Shown here one piece after another: positions 15,762 through 23,090 of a stretch of 32,424 bases of DNA. The stretch's first letter is position 1, and each line of letters begins with the position of its first letter. The notes beneath the pieces are model-generated. The model was not told the DNA's origin. It did no database searches and was given only the letters and a program-made list of their open reading frames with translations. Source of the stretch: Polyangiaceae bacterium (lineage in GTDB: Bacteria; Myxococcota_A; Polyangia; Polyangiales; Polyangiaceae); the NCBI GenBank assembly GCA_022842465.1, contig JALHPN010000093.1, positions 1 to 32,424 of the forward strand, given 5' to 3'. Made by a program: the position numbers and the translations under genes.

Positions 15762-16964
15762 GTGCCAGCACGCCGCGCAATCGACCTCCTCATTCGCTTC
15801 GCGCGCCTCGTGTCCGACGCGTCGGAGGGGGCGGAGGTGCTCCCGCTCCTCGCGGACGCGCTCCTCGAGCACGTCCCGGCCGCGGGTCTCGCGGTCGTCG
15901 AGATCGGGGTGACGGGCGAGGTCCACGTCTCGGTCTCACGCAACGTCCCGGAGCCCCTCCACCGGACGGCGCTGGAGGCGGATGCCATCGGCGAGGAGCT
16001 CGGCGAGACGCTCCTCCGCGCCGCCGACGGCACGTTCTCCGAGCAGCAGACGCGCCCCCTCGTCGCCGGCGGGAACCTCTTCGGCGCCGTCGTCATCTTC
16101 TTCGACGCCGAGCACCCGGTGACCCCGGATGGAATGCAGCTCGCCGACGGGCTCGTCGACCTCGCCGCGATCGCGCTCGGGAACGCTACCGCGGTCGCGA
16201 AGCTCGAGACGTCGCACGCGGCGCTCGCGGCCTCGCAGGAGATGCTCGCGCGGACCGAGAAGCTGCGCGCGCTCGGCCAGATGGCGGCCGGCGTCTCGCA
16301 CGATCTGAAGAACATCTTGAACCCCTTGAGTCTCCACCTGCAGTTCATCGAGCGCTCGCTCGACAAGGGGAAGACGAAGGACGCGAAGGAGAGCTGCATC
16401 GAGATGAGGCAGGTGCTCGTCCGCGGCGTCCAGACGCTCGAGCGCCTCCGCGACTACAGTCGCCAGTCGAAGGAGTCGAAGACGGAGCTCGTCGACCTCG
16501 ACCGGCTCGTGCGCGAGGCCGCCGAGATCGCGCGTCCGCGCATGGCGTCGATCGGGGGCCGCGGCGTCCGCATCGAGCAGGAGCTCACGGCGCCGCCGCA
16601 CGTGATGGCCATGAGCGGCGAGGTCGTCAGCGCCCTCGTGAACCTCATCGTGAACGCGATCGACGCGCTCGCGGGCGGCGGCGGAACCGTCACGCTGCGC
16701 TCGGGGGAGTCGCACGGGGGCGCCTGGGTGAGCGTCGGGGACGACGGCCCGGGCATGCCCCGTGACGTCGAGAAGCACGTCTTCGAGCCGTTCTTCACGA
16801 CGAAGGGCGCGGAGGGGACCGGGCTCGGGCTCGCCATGGTGTACGCCTGCGTGCAGCGCCACGGCGGGACGGTGACGCTCGCCACCGAGCCGGGCGCGGG
16901 GACGACGTTCACGCTCTGGTTCCCGGGCGGGTCCGAGGGCTCGCAGCGCCCTCAGAGCTCGTAG
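15762..16964 (+). CDS. GAF-domain histidine kinase
   Basis: About 400 residues (403 if the ATG at 15753 is used). An N-terminal degenerate GAF domain (about 10-145) is followed by a helix with EKLRALGQMAAG, the H-box VSHDLKNILNPL (His183 in ATG numbering), an N-box NLIVNAIDAL, G1 DDGPGM, F-box FEPFFTTK and G2 GTGLGLAMV. No transmembrane segment is seen. The start GTG is preferred because a TACCAT box ends 7 nt before it and covers the ATG. The gene is divergent from globin-rsbR with only about 21-30 bp between starts, so it may share control with the stressosome. The NtrC-type regulator at 10929 is the nearest possible partner. The 3' end overlaps the convergent CBS gene by 13 bp. Confidence 0.93.
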   Translation: MPARRAIDLLIRFARLVSDASEGAEVLPLLADALLEHVPAAGLAVVEIGVTGEVHVSVSRNVPEPLHRTALEADAIGEELGETLLRAADGTFSEQQTRPLVAGGNLFGAVVIFFDAEHPVTPDGMQLADGLVDLAAIALGNATAVAKLETSHAALAASQEMLARTEKLRALGQMAAGVSHDLKNILNPLSLHLQFIERSLDKGKTKDAKESCIEMRQVLVRGVQTLERLRDYSRQSKESKTELVDLDRLVREAAEIARPRMASIGGRGVRIEQELTAPPHVMAMSGEVVSALVNLIVNAIDALAGGGGTVTLRSGESHGGAWVSVGDDGPGMPRDVEKHVFEPFFTTKGAEGTGLGLAMVYACVQRHGGTVTLATEPGAGTTFTLWFPGGSEGSQRPQSS

Positions 16965-17605
16965 CCGGCGCGCTTCGCGAGCCAGCGGACGACGTCGGCG
17001 GCGGTGAGGACCGCGAGGAGGGCGCCGTCGTCGTCGACGACGGGGAGCACCGCGCCGTCGCCGTCGCCCAGCGCGGCGAGGGTGTGGACGAGCGCCGTGT
17101 CGTCGCGGACGGAGCCCGCGAGCGGCATCGCGACGCTCGCCAGCGACGCCTCCGGCTCGACGTCGGCGGAGGCGAGCGTCGAGGCGCGGACGACGCCTCT
17201 CGGCCTCGCCTCGGCGTCCACCACGAGGATGGCCTCGGCCCCGCCGAGGAGCGCGCGCGCGGCCCGGATCGAGACGTCGGCGTGGGCCGCGAGGACGTCC
17301 GGCCGTACGACGTCGCGTACCGGCGTGCGGAGGGCGAGCTCGACGAGATCGAGCTGCACCCGGGGGAGCCCGCTCGACGAGGCTCGAGGCTCACCGAGGT
17401 CGCGGCGACAGAGGACCTCGGCGACGGCGTCGTCGGGCGCGGCAGGCATGGCGAGGCAGCGTGCGCACGTCCCGCACTCGGCGAGCGGCGACGCCCCGCC
17501 CGACGCGGCGCAAGGGACGAGATGGCGGACCTCGACGCCACCCCCGGCGAGTGCGACGGTCCGTCGCCGGACAGGGAGACGCGCGGGCGACGCGACCGCG
17601 CTCAT
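16952..17605 (-). CDS. CBS-pair protein with N-terminal cysteine cluster
   Basis: A 217-residue protein. Residues 25-70 carry five cysteines (C32, C44, C47, C50, C66), including ECGTCARC, which looks like a metal or Fe-S site (C-x2-C-x2-C plus two outer Cys). Residues 90-217 hold two CBS motifs: VRDVVRPDVLAAH with AILVVDAEARPRGVVRAS, then LASVAMPLAGSV with GAVLPVVDDDGALLAVLTAADVVRWL. A redox or metal signal could be combined with adenosyl-ligand sensing; this is inference. The ATG at 17605 overlaps the Usp stop as ATGA, so the two are coupled. CBS signatures are weaker than in the pair at 6960-7792. Confidence 0.85.
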   Translation of the reverse strand: MSAVASPARLPVRRRTVALAGGGVEVRHLVPCAASGGASPLAECGTCARCLAMPAAPDDAVAEVLCRRDLGEPRASSSGLPRVQLDLVELALRTPVRDVVRPDVLAAHADVSIRAARALLGGAEAILVVDAEARPRGVVRASTLASADVEPEASLASVAMPLAGSVRDDTALVHTLAALGDGDGAVLPVVDDDGALLAVLTAADVVRWLAKRAGYEL

Positions 17606-18036
17606 GCCGAGGGCTTCGAACGGACGACCAGGACCGAGCGGTCGGCGTGATTGACCACCTTGGCGGCCGTCGTACCGAGGACGCGATCGAGGCCGGAGTA
17701 GCCGTGCGACCCGACGACGACGAGATCGGCGTCGAGCGTCTTCGCCTCCGTGCAGATGGCGTCCCAGGGCGTCCCGATCCGGACGTAGAGGCCGTCGAGC
17801 GTGCTCGGCGGGACGTCCGCGGTCAGCTTCGTGAGCTCTTCGCGCGCACGCGTCGTGAGCTGCGCGACGACGTCGTTCGGCGAGACGACGAGGAACTCCT
17901 TGTCGATCTCGGGGGGGAGCCCGACGCTGCGGAAGACGGCGAGCTTCGAGCCCGTCCGAGCGGCGAGATCGCCGGCGACCGCGAGGACGTGAGGCGCGCG
18001 CGGTGAGGCATCGAGGCAGACGAGGATGCGCTTCAT
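17602..18036 (-). CDS. Universal stress protein (UspA family), Usp3
   Basis: A 144-residue Usp beginning KRILVCLDASP and ending with GSHGYSGLDRVLGT and VVNHADRSVLVVR. The loop has eight residues before the last Gly, as in Usp1, and the two are clearly more alike than either is to Usp2. An ATP-binding stress role is expected from the family. It is the first gene of a two-gene unit with the Cys-CBS protein. A TTAGAT box ends 7 nt before the ATG; a TGGCACG half-site lies just upstream but lacks a -12 partner. Confidence 0.93.
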   Translation of the reverse strand: MKRILVCLDASPRAPHVLAVAGDLAARTGSKLAVFRSVGLPPEIDKEFLVVSPNDVVAQLTTRAREELTKLTADVPPSTLDGLYVRIGTPWDAICTEAKTLDADLVVVGSHGYSGLDRVLGTTAAKVVNHADRSVLVVRSKPSA

Positions 18037-18043
18037 GCCAGGG

Positions 18044-18049
18044 ATCTAA
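18044..18049 (-). promoter_or_regulatory. Weak leaderless-type -10 box for Usp3
   Basis: Minus-strand TTAGAT ending 7 nt before the Usp3 ATG. It differs from the TANNNT pattern at the second base, so it is less certain than the other sites. Confidence 0.25.
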
Positions 18050-18150
18050 CACGGGCCGTGCCACGGTCGATCCCCGGAGTCTTCGAGGGGGGTCCCCGCT
18101 TCGGCCTGCACGCCGTGCGCGACGCGCATGGCTTGCGTAAGGCCGCGGGG

Positions 18151-18188
18151 CGGCCCGGCCGGGGCCAGGGTCGGCCCGGCCCGGGCCA
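18151..18188. repeat. Tandem pair of GC-only palindromes
   Basis: Two 17-bp units, CGGCCCGGCCGGGGCCA (18151-18167) and CGGCCCGGCCCGGGCCA (18172-18188), differ at one base and repeat with a 21-bp period (two helical turns). The second contains perfect arms GGCCCGG/CCGGGCC; in the first the arms have one mismatch. They lie in the 225-bp gap between the divergent Usp3 and TerB-like genes and may be an operator or a REP-like element. The rest of the gap holds only the promoter-like sites listed. Confidence 0.45.
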
Positions 18189-18231
18189 CCCGAGAGGGCG
18201 GAAATCTCGTGCGAATCCGAGCAGCCCTCGG

Positions 18232-18247
18232 CGGCACGACGCGTGCT
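18232..18247 (+). promoter_or_regulatory. Weak sigma-54-like element before the TerB-like gene
   Basis: CGGCACGACGCGTGCT has GG and GC at the sigma-54 spacing with two mismatches. The predicted start is about 4 nt before the ATG at 18262. A match of this grade can occur by chance in such DNA. Confidence 0.2.
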
Positions 18248-18261
18248 GAAGCGCGACCTCC

Positions 18262-18612
18262 ATGAACGCCGACATGCTCCGCACCTCCGCCGACGACGCG
18301 CTCGACCTCCTCCACTTCGCCGCCTCGTTCCTCTGGGCGGACATGACCATCGCGCCGGCCGAGCGCGCGTTCCTCGAAGAGCTCGCGCGCGAGCTGCGCG
18401 TGCCCGATCCGGCGGCCGTCGTCGCGCCGCTGCTCACACGGCCGCCGGCCCCGGAGATCGTCGACCCCTCCCGCGTTCGTCCCGCGCTCGCCGAGCGCGT
18501 CCGCGAGGTCGCGCTCCGCGCCATCGCGGCGGACGGCGCGGTCGAAGAGCGCGAGCTCGAGCTCTTCGACGTCCTCGACGACCTCCTGCCGGGGCGTCCG
18601 CGCGCGGCGTGA
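18262..18612 (+). CDS. TerB-like small helical protein
   Basis: A 116-residue, mostly helical acidic protein. Two repeated patterns, FLWADMTIAPAERAFLEELARELRVPD and IAADGAVEERELELFDVLDDLL, match the TerB/DjlA-N type signature in which an acidic A-D-G-x-v/i-x-x-x-E loop precedes a Leu-rich helix. TerB-like domains may bind metal and are linked to tellurite and envelope stress, but single short members are of unknown role. The ATG at 18262 gives a sensible start; there is no clear Shine-Dalgarno. It lies 66 bp before the Ser/Thr kinase on the same strand. Confidence 0.7.
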   Translation: MNADMLRTSADDALDLLHFAASFLWADMTIAPAERAFLEELARELRVPDPAAVVAPLLTRPPAPEIVDPSRVRPALAERVREVALRAIAADGAVEERELELFDVLDDLLPGRPRAA

Positions 18613-18664
18613 GGCGGCGAGGCCGAGCCCACCGGAAGGGCTTCACCGAACCGACCCGCCCCGG

Positions 18665-18670
18665 TACGAT
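18665..18670 (+). promoter_or_regulatory. Leaderless-type -10 box for Ser/Thr kinase 1
   Basis: TACGAT ending 8 nt before the ATG at 18679, with a TTCACC -35-like hexamer 17 bp upstream of the box. It is the best-formed two-part promoter of this set. Confidence 0.5.
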
Positions 18671-18678
18671 CGCGGCGC

Positions 18679-19953
18679 ATGACCGCGGCGCAGACCTACG
18701 GCGGCAAGTACCGCGTGGTTCGCGAGCTCGGGCGCGGCGGAATGGGGATCGTCTACGAGGCGGTCCACGAGGGCCTCGGCAGCCGCGTCGCGCTGAAGAA
18801 GATGGCGGCGGACATGGCGACGCCGGACAACGTCGCCCGCTTCCTCCGCGAAGCGCGCGCGGCGGCCAACCTCCGGAGCCCGCACGTGGCCAGGGTGGTC
18901 GACGTCGGCACGACGAACGCCGGGGTGCCCTGGCTCGTCATGGAGCTGCTCGACGGCGAAGATCTCGCCACCGCGGTCGCGCGGCGGGCGACCCTCCCGG
19001 TCGACGAGGCGTGCCGCATCGTCTCAGAGGCTTGCTCGGCAATGGCGGAGGCTCACGCGGCGGGGATCGTCCATCGCGACCTGAAGCCGGCGAACGTGTT
19101 CCTCGCGCGCCTGCCCGGCGGCGGAACCACCGTGAAGGTGCTCGACTTCGGCCTCGCGAAGGTCCACGCGAGCGGAGACGGCGCGAACACCGCGTCGAGC
19201 ACGGTCTTCGGAACTCCCGAGCACATGGCGCCGGAGCAGCTCAAGAGCGCGGCGTCGGTCGACGCGCGGGCGGACGTTTGGGCGCTCGGGGTCCTCCTCC
19301 ACGAGCTGCTCGCAGGCGAGCCCCCGTTCACGGGCCCGGACATGCGCACGGTCATCACGCGCATCTTCACCCAGCCGCCGGCGTCGCTCCACGACCTCCG
19401 GCCCGACGTGCCCGAGCGCCTCGCGCGTGTCGTCCTCTCTTGCCTCGAGAAGGAGCCCTCGCGGCGAACACCGGACGTGGCCACGCTCGCGCGCGCGCTC
19501 GTACCCTTCCTCGCCCCGAAGCCGGCTCCGCCGCCGTCGGGGATGACGCGCGAGCCCCGCGATCCCGATCTCGTCCCGTGGGGCACGAAGGAGTGGACCT
19601 TCGCGGTCGGAGCCTGCGTCGTCATGCTCGCTCTCGGCCTCGCCACTGCCCGCGTCACGGCGCCTCCCGCGCCGTCGGCCGCGGAGCGCCCCGCCGCGCC
19701 GACCGCCACGCCACCGGCGGCGCCTCTGCTCCCTCCGATCGAGGCCGATCCCGATCTCGAGCCCGATCCCGAGCCGACGCCCTCGCCGGAGTCGTCGGCG
19801 AACGTCGCGCGCCCGAAGGAGCCTGCAGCCGTCGCGAGCGGCGCACGACCGCGACCGAGCGTTCGCCCGGCGACGGTCTCGTCGGTCACGACGAAGCCCT
19901 CCGCCGCGGTGCCGCCGGCGAAGCCCCACGATCCTCTCGACGGTCGCCGATGA
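18679..19953 (+). CDS. Hanks-type Ser/Thr protein kinase 1, membrane-anchored
   Basis: A 424-residue kinase of the myxobacterial PknB-like group. The kinase domain (11-280) has the glycine loop GRGGMGIVYEA (18-28), VALKK with Lys40, catalytic HRDLKPANV (132-140, Asp134), DFGLAK (156-161), the activation-segment end APEQ (184-187) and DVWALGVLLHELL. One transmembrane helix follows (about 306-325). The remaining 100 residues are Pro/Ala-rich, low complexity and probably periplasmic, with no recognisable sensor domain. All catalytic residues are present, so it should be active. Its TGA overlaps the next ATG as ATGA, coupling it to a TPR/PEGA membrane protein, a frequent pairing in Polyangia. Confidence 0.95.
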   Translation: MTAAQTYGGKYRVVRELGRGGMGIVYEAVHEGLGSRVALKKMAADMATPDNVARFLREARAAANLRSPHVARVVDVGTTNAGVPWLVMELLDGEDLATAVARRATLPVDEACRIVSEACSAMAEAHAAGIVHRDLKPANVFLARLPGGGTTVKVLDFGLAKVHASGDGANTASSTVFGTPEHMAPEQLKSAASVDARADVWALGVLLHELLAGEPPFTGPDMRTVITRIFTQPPASLHDLRPDVPERLARVVLSCLEKEPSRRTPDVATLARALVPFLAPKPAPPPSGMTREPRDPDLVPWGTKEWTFAVGACVVMLALGLATARVTAPPAPSAAERPAAPTATPPAAPLLPPIEADPDLEPDPEPTPSPESSANVARPKEPAAVASGARPRPSVRPATVSSVTTKPSAAVPPAKPHDPLDGRR

Positions 19954-20891
19954 TCCCGCGCGCTCCCCTCGCCGGCTCCGCGCTCGTGCTCACGCTCGCG
20001 CTGACGCGCCTCGCGCACGCGACGCCCGATCAAGAGCGGGCCGAAGTCCTCTACGAGGAAGGCAGAAGGCTCCTCGACAGCGGCCGCGTCGCGGAGGCCT
20101 GCGCGACCCTCGCGGAGAGCCAGCGACTCGATCCGGCGACGGGCACGCTGCTCAACCTCGCGCGCTGCCACGAGCGCGAGGGCAAGCTCGCCTCGTCCCT
20201 CCGTGAGTACGAGGCCGCCCGTGAGCGCGCGCGCGCCGACGTGCGGCCCGACCGCGTCGCCTACGCCGACGAGCGGCTCGTCGATCTCCGCGGCCGGGTG
20301 AGTCGCGTCCGCGTCGTCCTCGGCGACGGCACGCCGCGCGACGTACGCGTCACCCTCGACGGCGAGGCCGTCCCGGCGGAGAGCCTCGGAGAGTCCGTGC
20401 CCGTCGACCCCGGGGCGCACGAGGTGCGGGCGACCGCGGACGGACGTACCTTCACCGAGACCGTGTCGGTGACGGCCGAGCGGCAACGCCTCGACGTCGT
20501 CGTGCGAATCGCGCCCGCGGTGGCCGCGCTACCGCCACGGGGCGGCGCTCCGGAAGCGGACACGTCGCCCACGCGCAGCTTCACCCTGCCGATCGTGCTC
20601 TTCGGCGTGGGCGCCGCGGCGACCGGCGTGGGGACCTTCTTCGGCCTTCGAGCGTTCGACGCCTGGGACGAACGGAACGCCGGGTGCTCGGCTGGAGGGT
20701 GCACCGACGCCGCGATCCGCGCCGGCGACCGCGCGGGGACGAACGCCCTCGCGGCGAACGTCGGCGTCGGCATCGGCGTCGTCGCGCTCGCCGCAGGGAC
20801 CTTCTTCCTCGTCCGTGAGCTGACCGTCAGGGGATCTTCGGCGCCACGAAGAGCTGCGCCTTCGGGGCGCCCAGGGCCGTGGACGTGGTGA
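19950..20891 (+). CDS. Secreted TPR/PEGA-like membrane protein
   Basis: A 313-residue protein with a signal peptide (1-24, ending AHA). A TPR-like helical region follows (about 27-95, AEVLYEEGRRLLDSGRVAEACATLAESQRLDPATGTLLNLA in pieces), with CHEREGK as in similar Polyangia proteins. Residues 105-190 are beta-rich and PEGA-like (VPVDPGAHEVRATADG). Two hydrophobic segments (about 211-233 and 266-290) flank a loop with two Cys (CSAGGC). It is translationally coupled to the Ser/Thr kinase, so a role in envelope assembly or kinase signalling is likely. The last 21 residues are encoded in DNA that is also the 3' end of the convergent lipoprotein gene, so that tail may be dispensable. Confidence 0.85.
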   Translation: MIPRAPLAGSALVLTLALTRLAHATPDQERAEVLYEEGRRLLDSGRVAEACATLAESQRLDPATGTLLNLARCHEREGKLASSLREYEAARERARADVRPDRVAYADERLVDLRGRVSRVRVVLGDGTPRDVRVTLDGEAVPAESLGESVPVDPGAHEVRATADGRTFTETVSVTAERQRLDVVVRIAPAVAALPPRGGAPEADTSPTRSFTLPIVLFGVGAAATGVGTFFGLRAFDAWDERNAGCSAGGCTDAAIRAGDRAGTNALAANVGVGIGVVALAAGTFFLVRELTVRGSSAPRRAAPSGRPGPWTW

Positions 20892-21969
20892 CGTAGACCG
20901 AGGTCTGCGAAACACCGAGCGGGCCGACCCCGACCTTGCCGGTGATGACCGCCTCCGGCGGCCCGGCCGAGCCGACGGGGATCCGCGAGACGCGCCCTGC
21001 CGCGGACTCCGAGATGTAGAGGAACTCCTGGTCCGTCGCGAGGGCCACCGGGTTCGCGAGCCCGCTCGCCACCTTCGAGCACGTGCCTGTCGCCGTGCAG
21101 CGGTAGAGCGATCCCTCGCGCGCGATGGTGAAGTAGAGGCTCGTGCTCGTGAAGAGGAGGTCCCCCGAGAACGGTGATGCCGCCGCCCCCGTCGGCTGAT
21201 CATGGATCACGCAGTGAGGCGTCGCCGCGGCCGTGGGGCAAGGCGCCTGCGAGACGCGGAACGAGCCCGTCGCGTCGCGTTGCTCGCTGATCCACGCCGT
21301 GTCGGCGTCGCTCGCGTTCTTCGCGCGGACCGCGACGCGGAGGGGAAAGTCGGCCAAGCCTGGCGTGACGTTCTCGCTCGCGACGGTGTCGTTGTTGCTG
21401 CGGAAGGAGAAGACCCCGCTCCGGCCGACCATCGCCACACGTCCGTGCGCGCCGGCGACGTCGAGGGAGAGGACCTGCTCGGGCGGCTGCAGGATCGTCA
21501 CCCACTTCGAGCACGCCACGGCGTCGCAGCGGAAGATGTCACCCCCCGTCGGTCGCCCGTAGAACGCGTTCGTGTTCTGCGCGGCGAAGGCCGCGACGTC
21601 GGGCACTTGCACGTACGAGACCGCGCCCGTCGTCACCTCGAGGCGCCCGAGGCGACTCTCGTCACCCCGGCGCTCCGCCCAGAGGACCGTGACCCCGATC
21701 ACGCGGACCCCGATGGGGTCACCGTCGAGATCGACGACCAGCTTCGGCGCGCACGGACCGGACGTGCAGGGCCCGCCGTCACCGTCGACGGGGCCGCCAT
21801 CGACGGACGCGCCCCCGTCCGAGGCACCCCCGCCATCCGCCACGCCCGCGCCGTCCGCCGTGAGCGGGGGACTGTCGGTGATGCCGACGACGAGCTCGCA
21901 CGCGACGAACGACGCGCCCACGCCCGCCGCGAGAACGCCCGAGAGGAGACCGGCGCGGAGCCTCGCCAT
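20827..21969 (-). CDS. Lipoprotein with beta-propeller-like repeats
   Basis: About 380 residues from the ATG at 21969. The signal sequence ends in a lipobox-like SFVAC, so Cys24 would be lipidated. A Gly/Asp/Ser linker with repeated DGG (about 37-68) follows, as is common in Polyangia lipoproteins. The rest has repeated short strands such as VLWAERR, NAFYGRPTGGDIFRC, LYFTIAREGSLYRC and LYISESAAGRVSRI, resembling NHL/six-blade propeller repeats with paired cysteines. An ATG three codons upstream (21978) overlaps a TACGAT box that ends 7 nt before 21969, so the later start is preferred. The partner is unknown. It is divergent from Ser/Thr kinase 2. Confidence 0.82.
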   Translation of the reverse strand: MARLRAGLLSGVLAAGVGASFVACELVVGITDSPPLTADGAGVADGGGASDGGASVDGGPVDGDGGPCTSGPCAPKLVVDLDGDPIGVRVIGVTVLWAERRGDESRLGRLEVTTGAVSYVQVPDVAAFAAQNTNAFYGRPTGGDIFRCDAVACSKWVTILQPPEQVLSLDVAGAHGRVAMVGRSGVFSFRSNNDTVASENVTPGLADFPLRVAVRAKNASDADTAWISEQRDATGSFRVSQAPCPTAAATPHCVIHDQPTGAAASPFSGDLLFTSTSLYFTIAREGSLYRCTATGTCSKVASGLANPVALATDQEFLYISESAAGRVSRIPVGSAGPPEAVITGKVGVGPLGVSQTSVYVTTSTALGAPKAQLFVAPKIP

Positions 21970-21976
21970 CCGATCC

Positions 21977-21982
21977 ATCGTA
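21977..21982 (-). promoter_or_regulatory. Leaderless-type -10 box for the lipoprotein gene
   Basis: Minus-strand TACGAT ending 7 nt before the ATG at 21969 and overlapping the upstream in-frame ATG. It lies 30 bp from the divergent TAGGCT box of kinase 2. Confidence 0.45.
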
Positions 21983-22012
21983 GCATCCCTGCCCTCAGAC
22001 GTTCCGAGCGGA

Positions 22013-22018
22013 TAGGCT
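22013..22018 (+). promoter_or_regulatory. Leaderless-type -10 box for Ser/Thr kinase 2
   Basis: TAGGCT ending 7 nt before the GTG at 22026. The same hexamer precedes the gene at 9621, and both are followed by a GGCGCG-type spacer. Confidence 0.5.
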
Positions 22019-22025
22019 AGGCGCG

Positions 22026-23090
22026 GTGGGCGAGCTCGCGTTCGGACGGTACCGACTCGAGGGGACGATCGGGCAGGGCGGCGCCGGGCTCGTCCATGCG
22101 GCGACGGACAGCCGGACAGGCGAGCGCGTCGCCCTCAAGATCCTCCGCCCCGAGCACCTCCTGAAGGGCACGTCGGTGGCGCGGCTACGCCGCGAGGCGG
22201 AGGCGCTCGCCCGCATCGACCACCCGAACATCGTTCGTGTCCGGGAGCTCGTCGTCGAGGACGGCTCCGCCGGCATCGTGATGGATCTCCTCGAAGGCGA
22301 GACCTTCGGAGCGCGGATCGCACGCGAGGCCGGCGTCTCGGCGGCGCTCGCGGCCTTCGTCGGGGCGGAGGTCTCTGCGGGCCTCGCCGCCGGCCACGAC
22401 GCAGGGCTCGTTCACCGCGACGTGAAGCCCGACAACATCTTCCTCGTGGGTGACACGGGCGCGGCGCGGCCGACCGTGAAGCTCCTCGACTTCGGTGTCG
22501 TCAAGGCCCCGAAGGAAGAGGGCCCTCGCCTCACCGCCACCAACGCCGTCCTCGGGACCTGGCAGTACATGCCTCCAGAGCAGGCGCACGGCCGTCCCCT
22601 CGACGGACGAGCCGACGTCTACGCGCTCGGCGCGGCCCTCTACTATGCGCTCGCGAAGAAGCGTCCGTATCAGGCCGCCGACACCGAGGCCTCGATGTTC
22701 GCCCTGAGCGAGGCCCCCGCCCCACCGCTCGCGTCGATCGCCCGGGTCGACGCGGCGCTCGGACGGATCGTGGACCGCGCGATCGCCAAGTCGCCGGACG
22801 CGCGATGGCCCTCCGCGCGTGCCTTCCGGGACGCGCTCGTCGGGTGGCTCGCCACGCACGCCGCCGGGAGCTCCGTCACCCTCCGCGCGGCGGGGCCGTT
22901 CGAGGCGCCCCCGGACGACGCCACCCTCGCGTCCGCGATGCCGATCTTCGATGCGCCCTCCGCTGCCGACGCGCCTTCGCTCGCGCCGCAGGTCCTCGGC
23001 CGCCGCGCGCGCTTCCGTGTCGCGGTCGGCGTCGCGATCGCGTGCTTCGTGATCGCGTTCGCGGCGGGTCGGCTCTTGCTCTTCCGCTGA
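22026..23090 (+). CDS. Hanks-type Ser/Thr protein kinase 2, membrane-anchored
   Basis: A 354-residue kinase. The domain (8-275) has glycine loop GQGGAGLVHAA (16-26), VALKIL with Lys38, HRDVKPDNI (130-138, Asp132), DFGVVK (155-160), MPPEQ and ADVYALGAALYYAL. A Pro/Ala-rich stretch leads to one C-terminal transmembrane helix (about 330-350) followed by only a few residues (LLLFR), so there is no extracellular sensor and the kinase faces the cytoplasm. A GTG start with a TAGGCT box 7 nt upstream is used. It converges on the FHA-sigma-54 activator with 2 bp between stops; the FHA domain could read this kinase's phosphothreonines. Confidence 0.95.
   Translation: MGELAFGRYRLEGTIGQGGAGLVHAATDSRTGERVALKILRPEHLLKGTSVARLRREAEALARIDHPNIVRVRELVVEDGSAGIVMDLLEGETFGARIAREAGVSAALAAFVGAEVSAGLAAGHDAGLVHRDVKPDNIFLVGDTGAARPTVKLLDFGVVKAPKEEGPRLTATNAVLGTWQYMPPEQAHGRPLDGRADVYALGAALYYALAKKRPYQAADTEASMFALSEAPAPPLASIARVDAALGRIVDRAIAKSPDARWPSARAFRDALVGWLATHAAGSSVTLRAAGPFEAPPDDATLASAMPIFDAPSAADAPSLAPQVLGRRARFRVAVGVAIACFVIAFAAGRLLLFR

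Noticed and set aside
18048..18063. A perfect TGGCACG -24 sigma-54 half-site upstream of Usp3
   Set aside because: The -12 element at the required spacing reads GTGT, lacking the invariant GC, so it is not called as a sigma-54 promoter.
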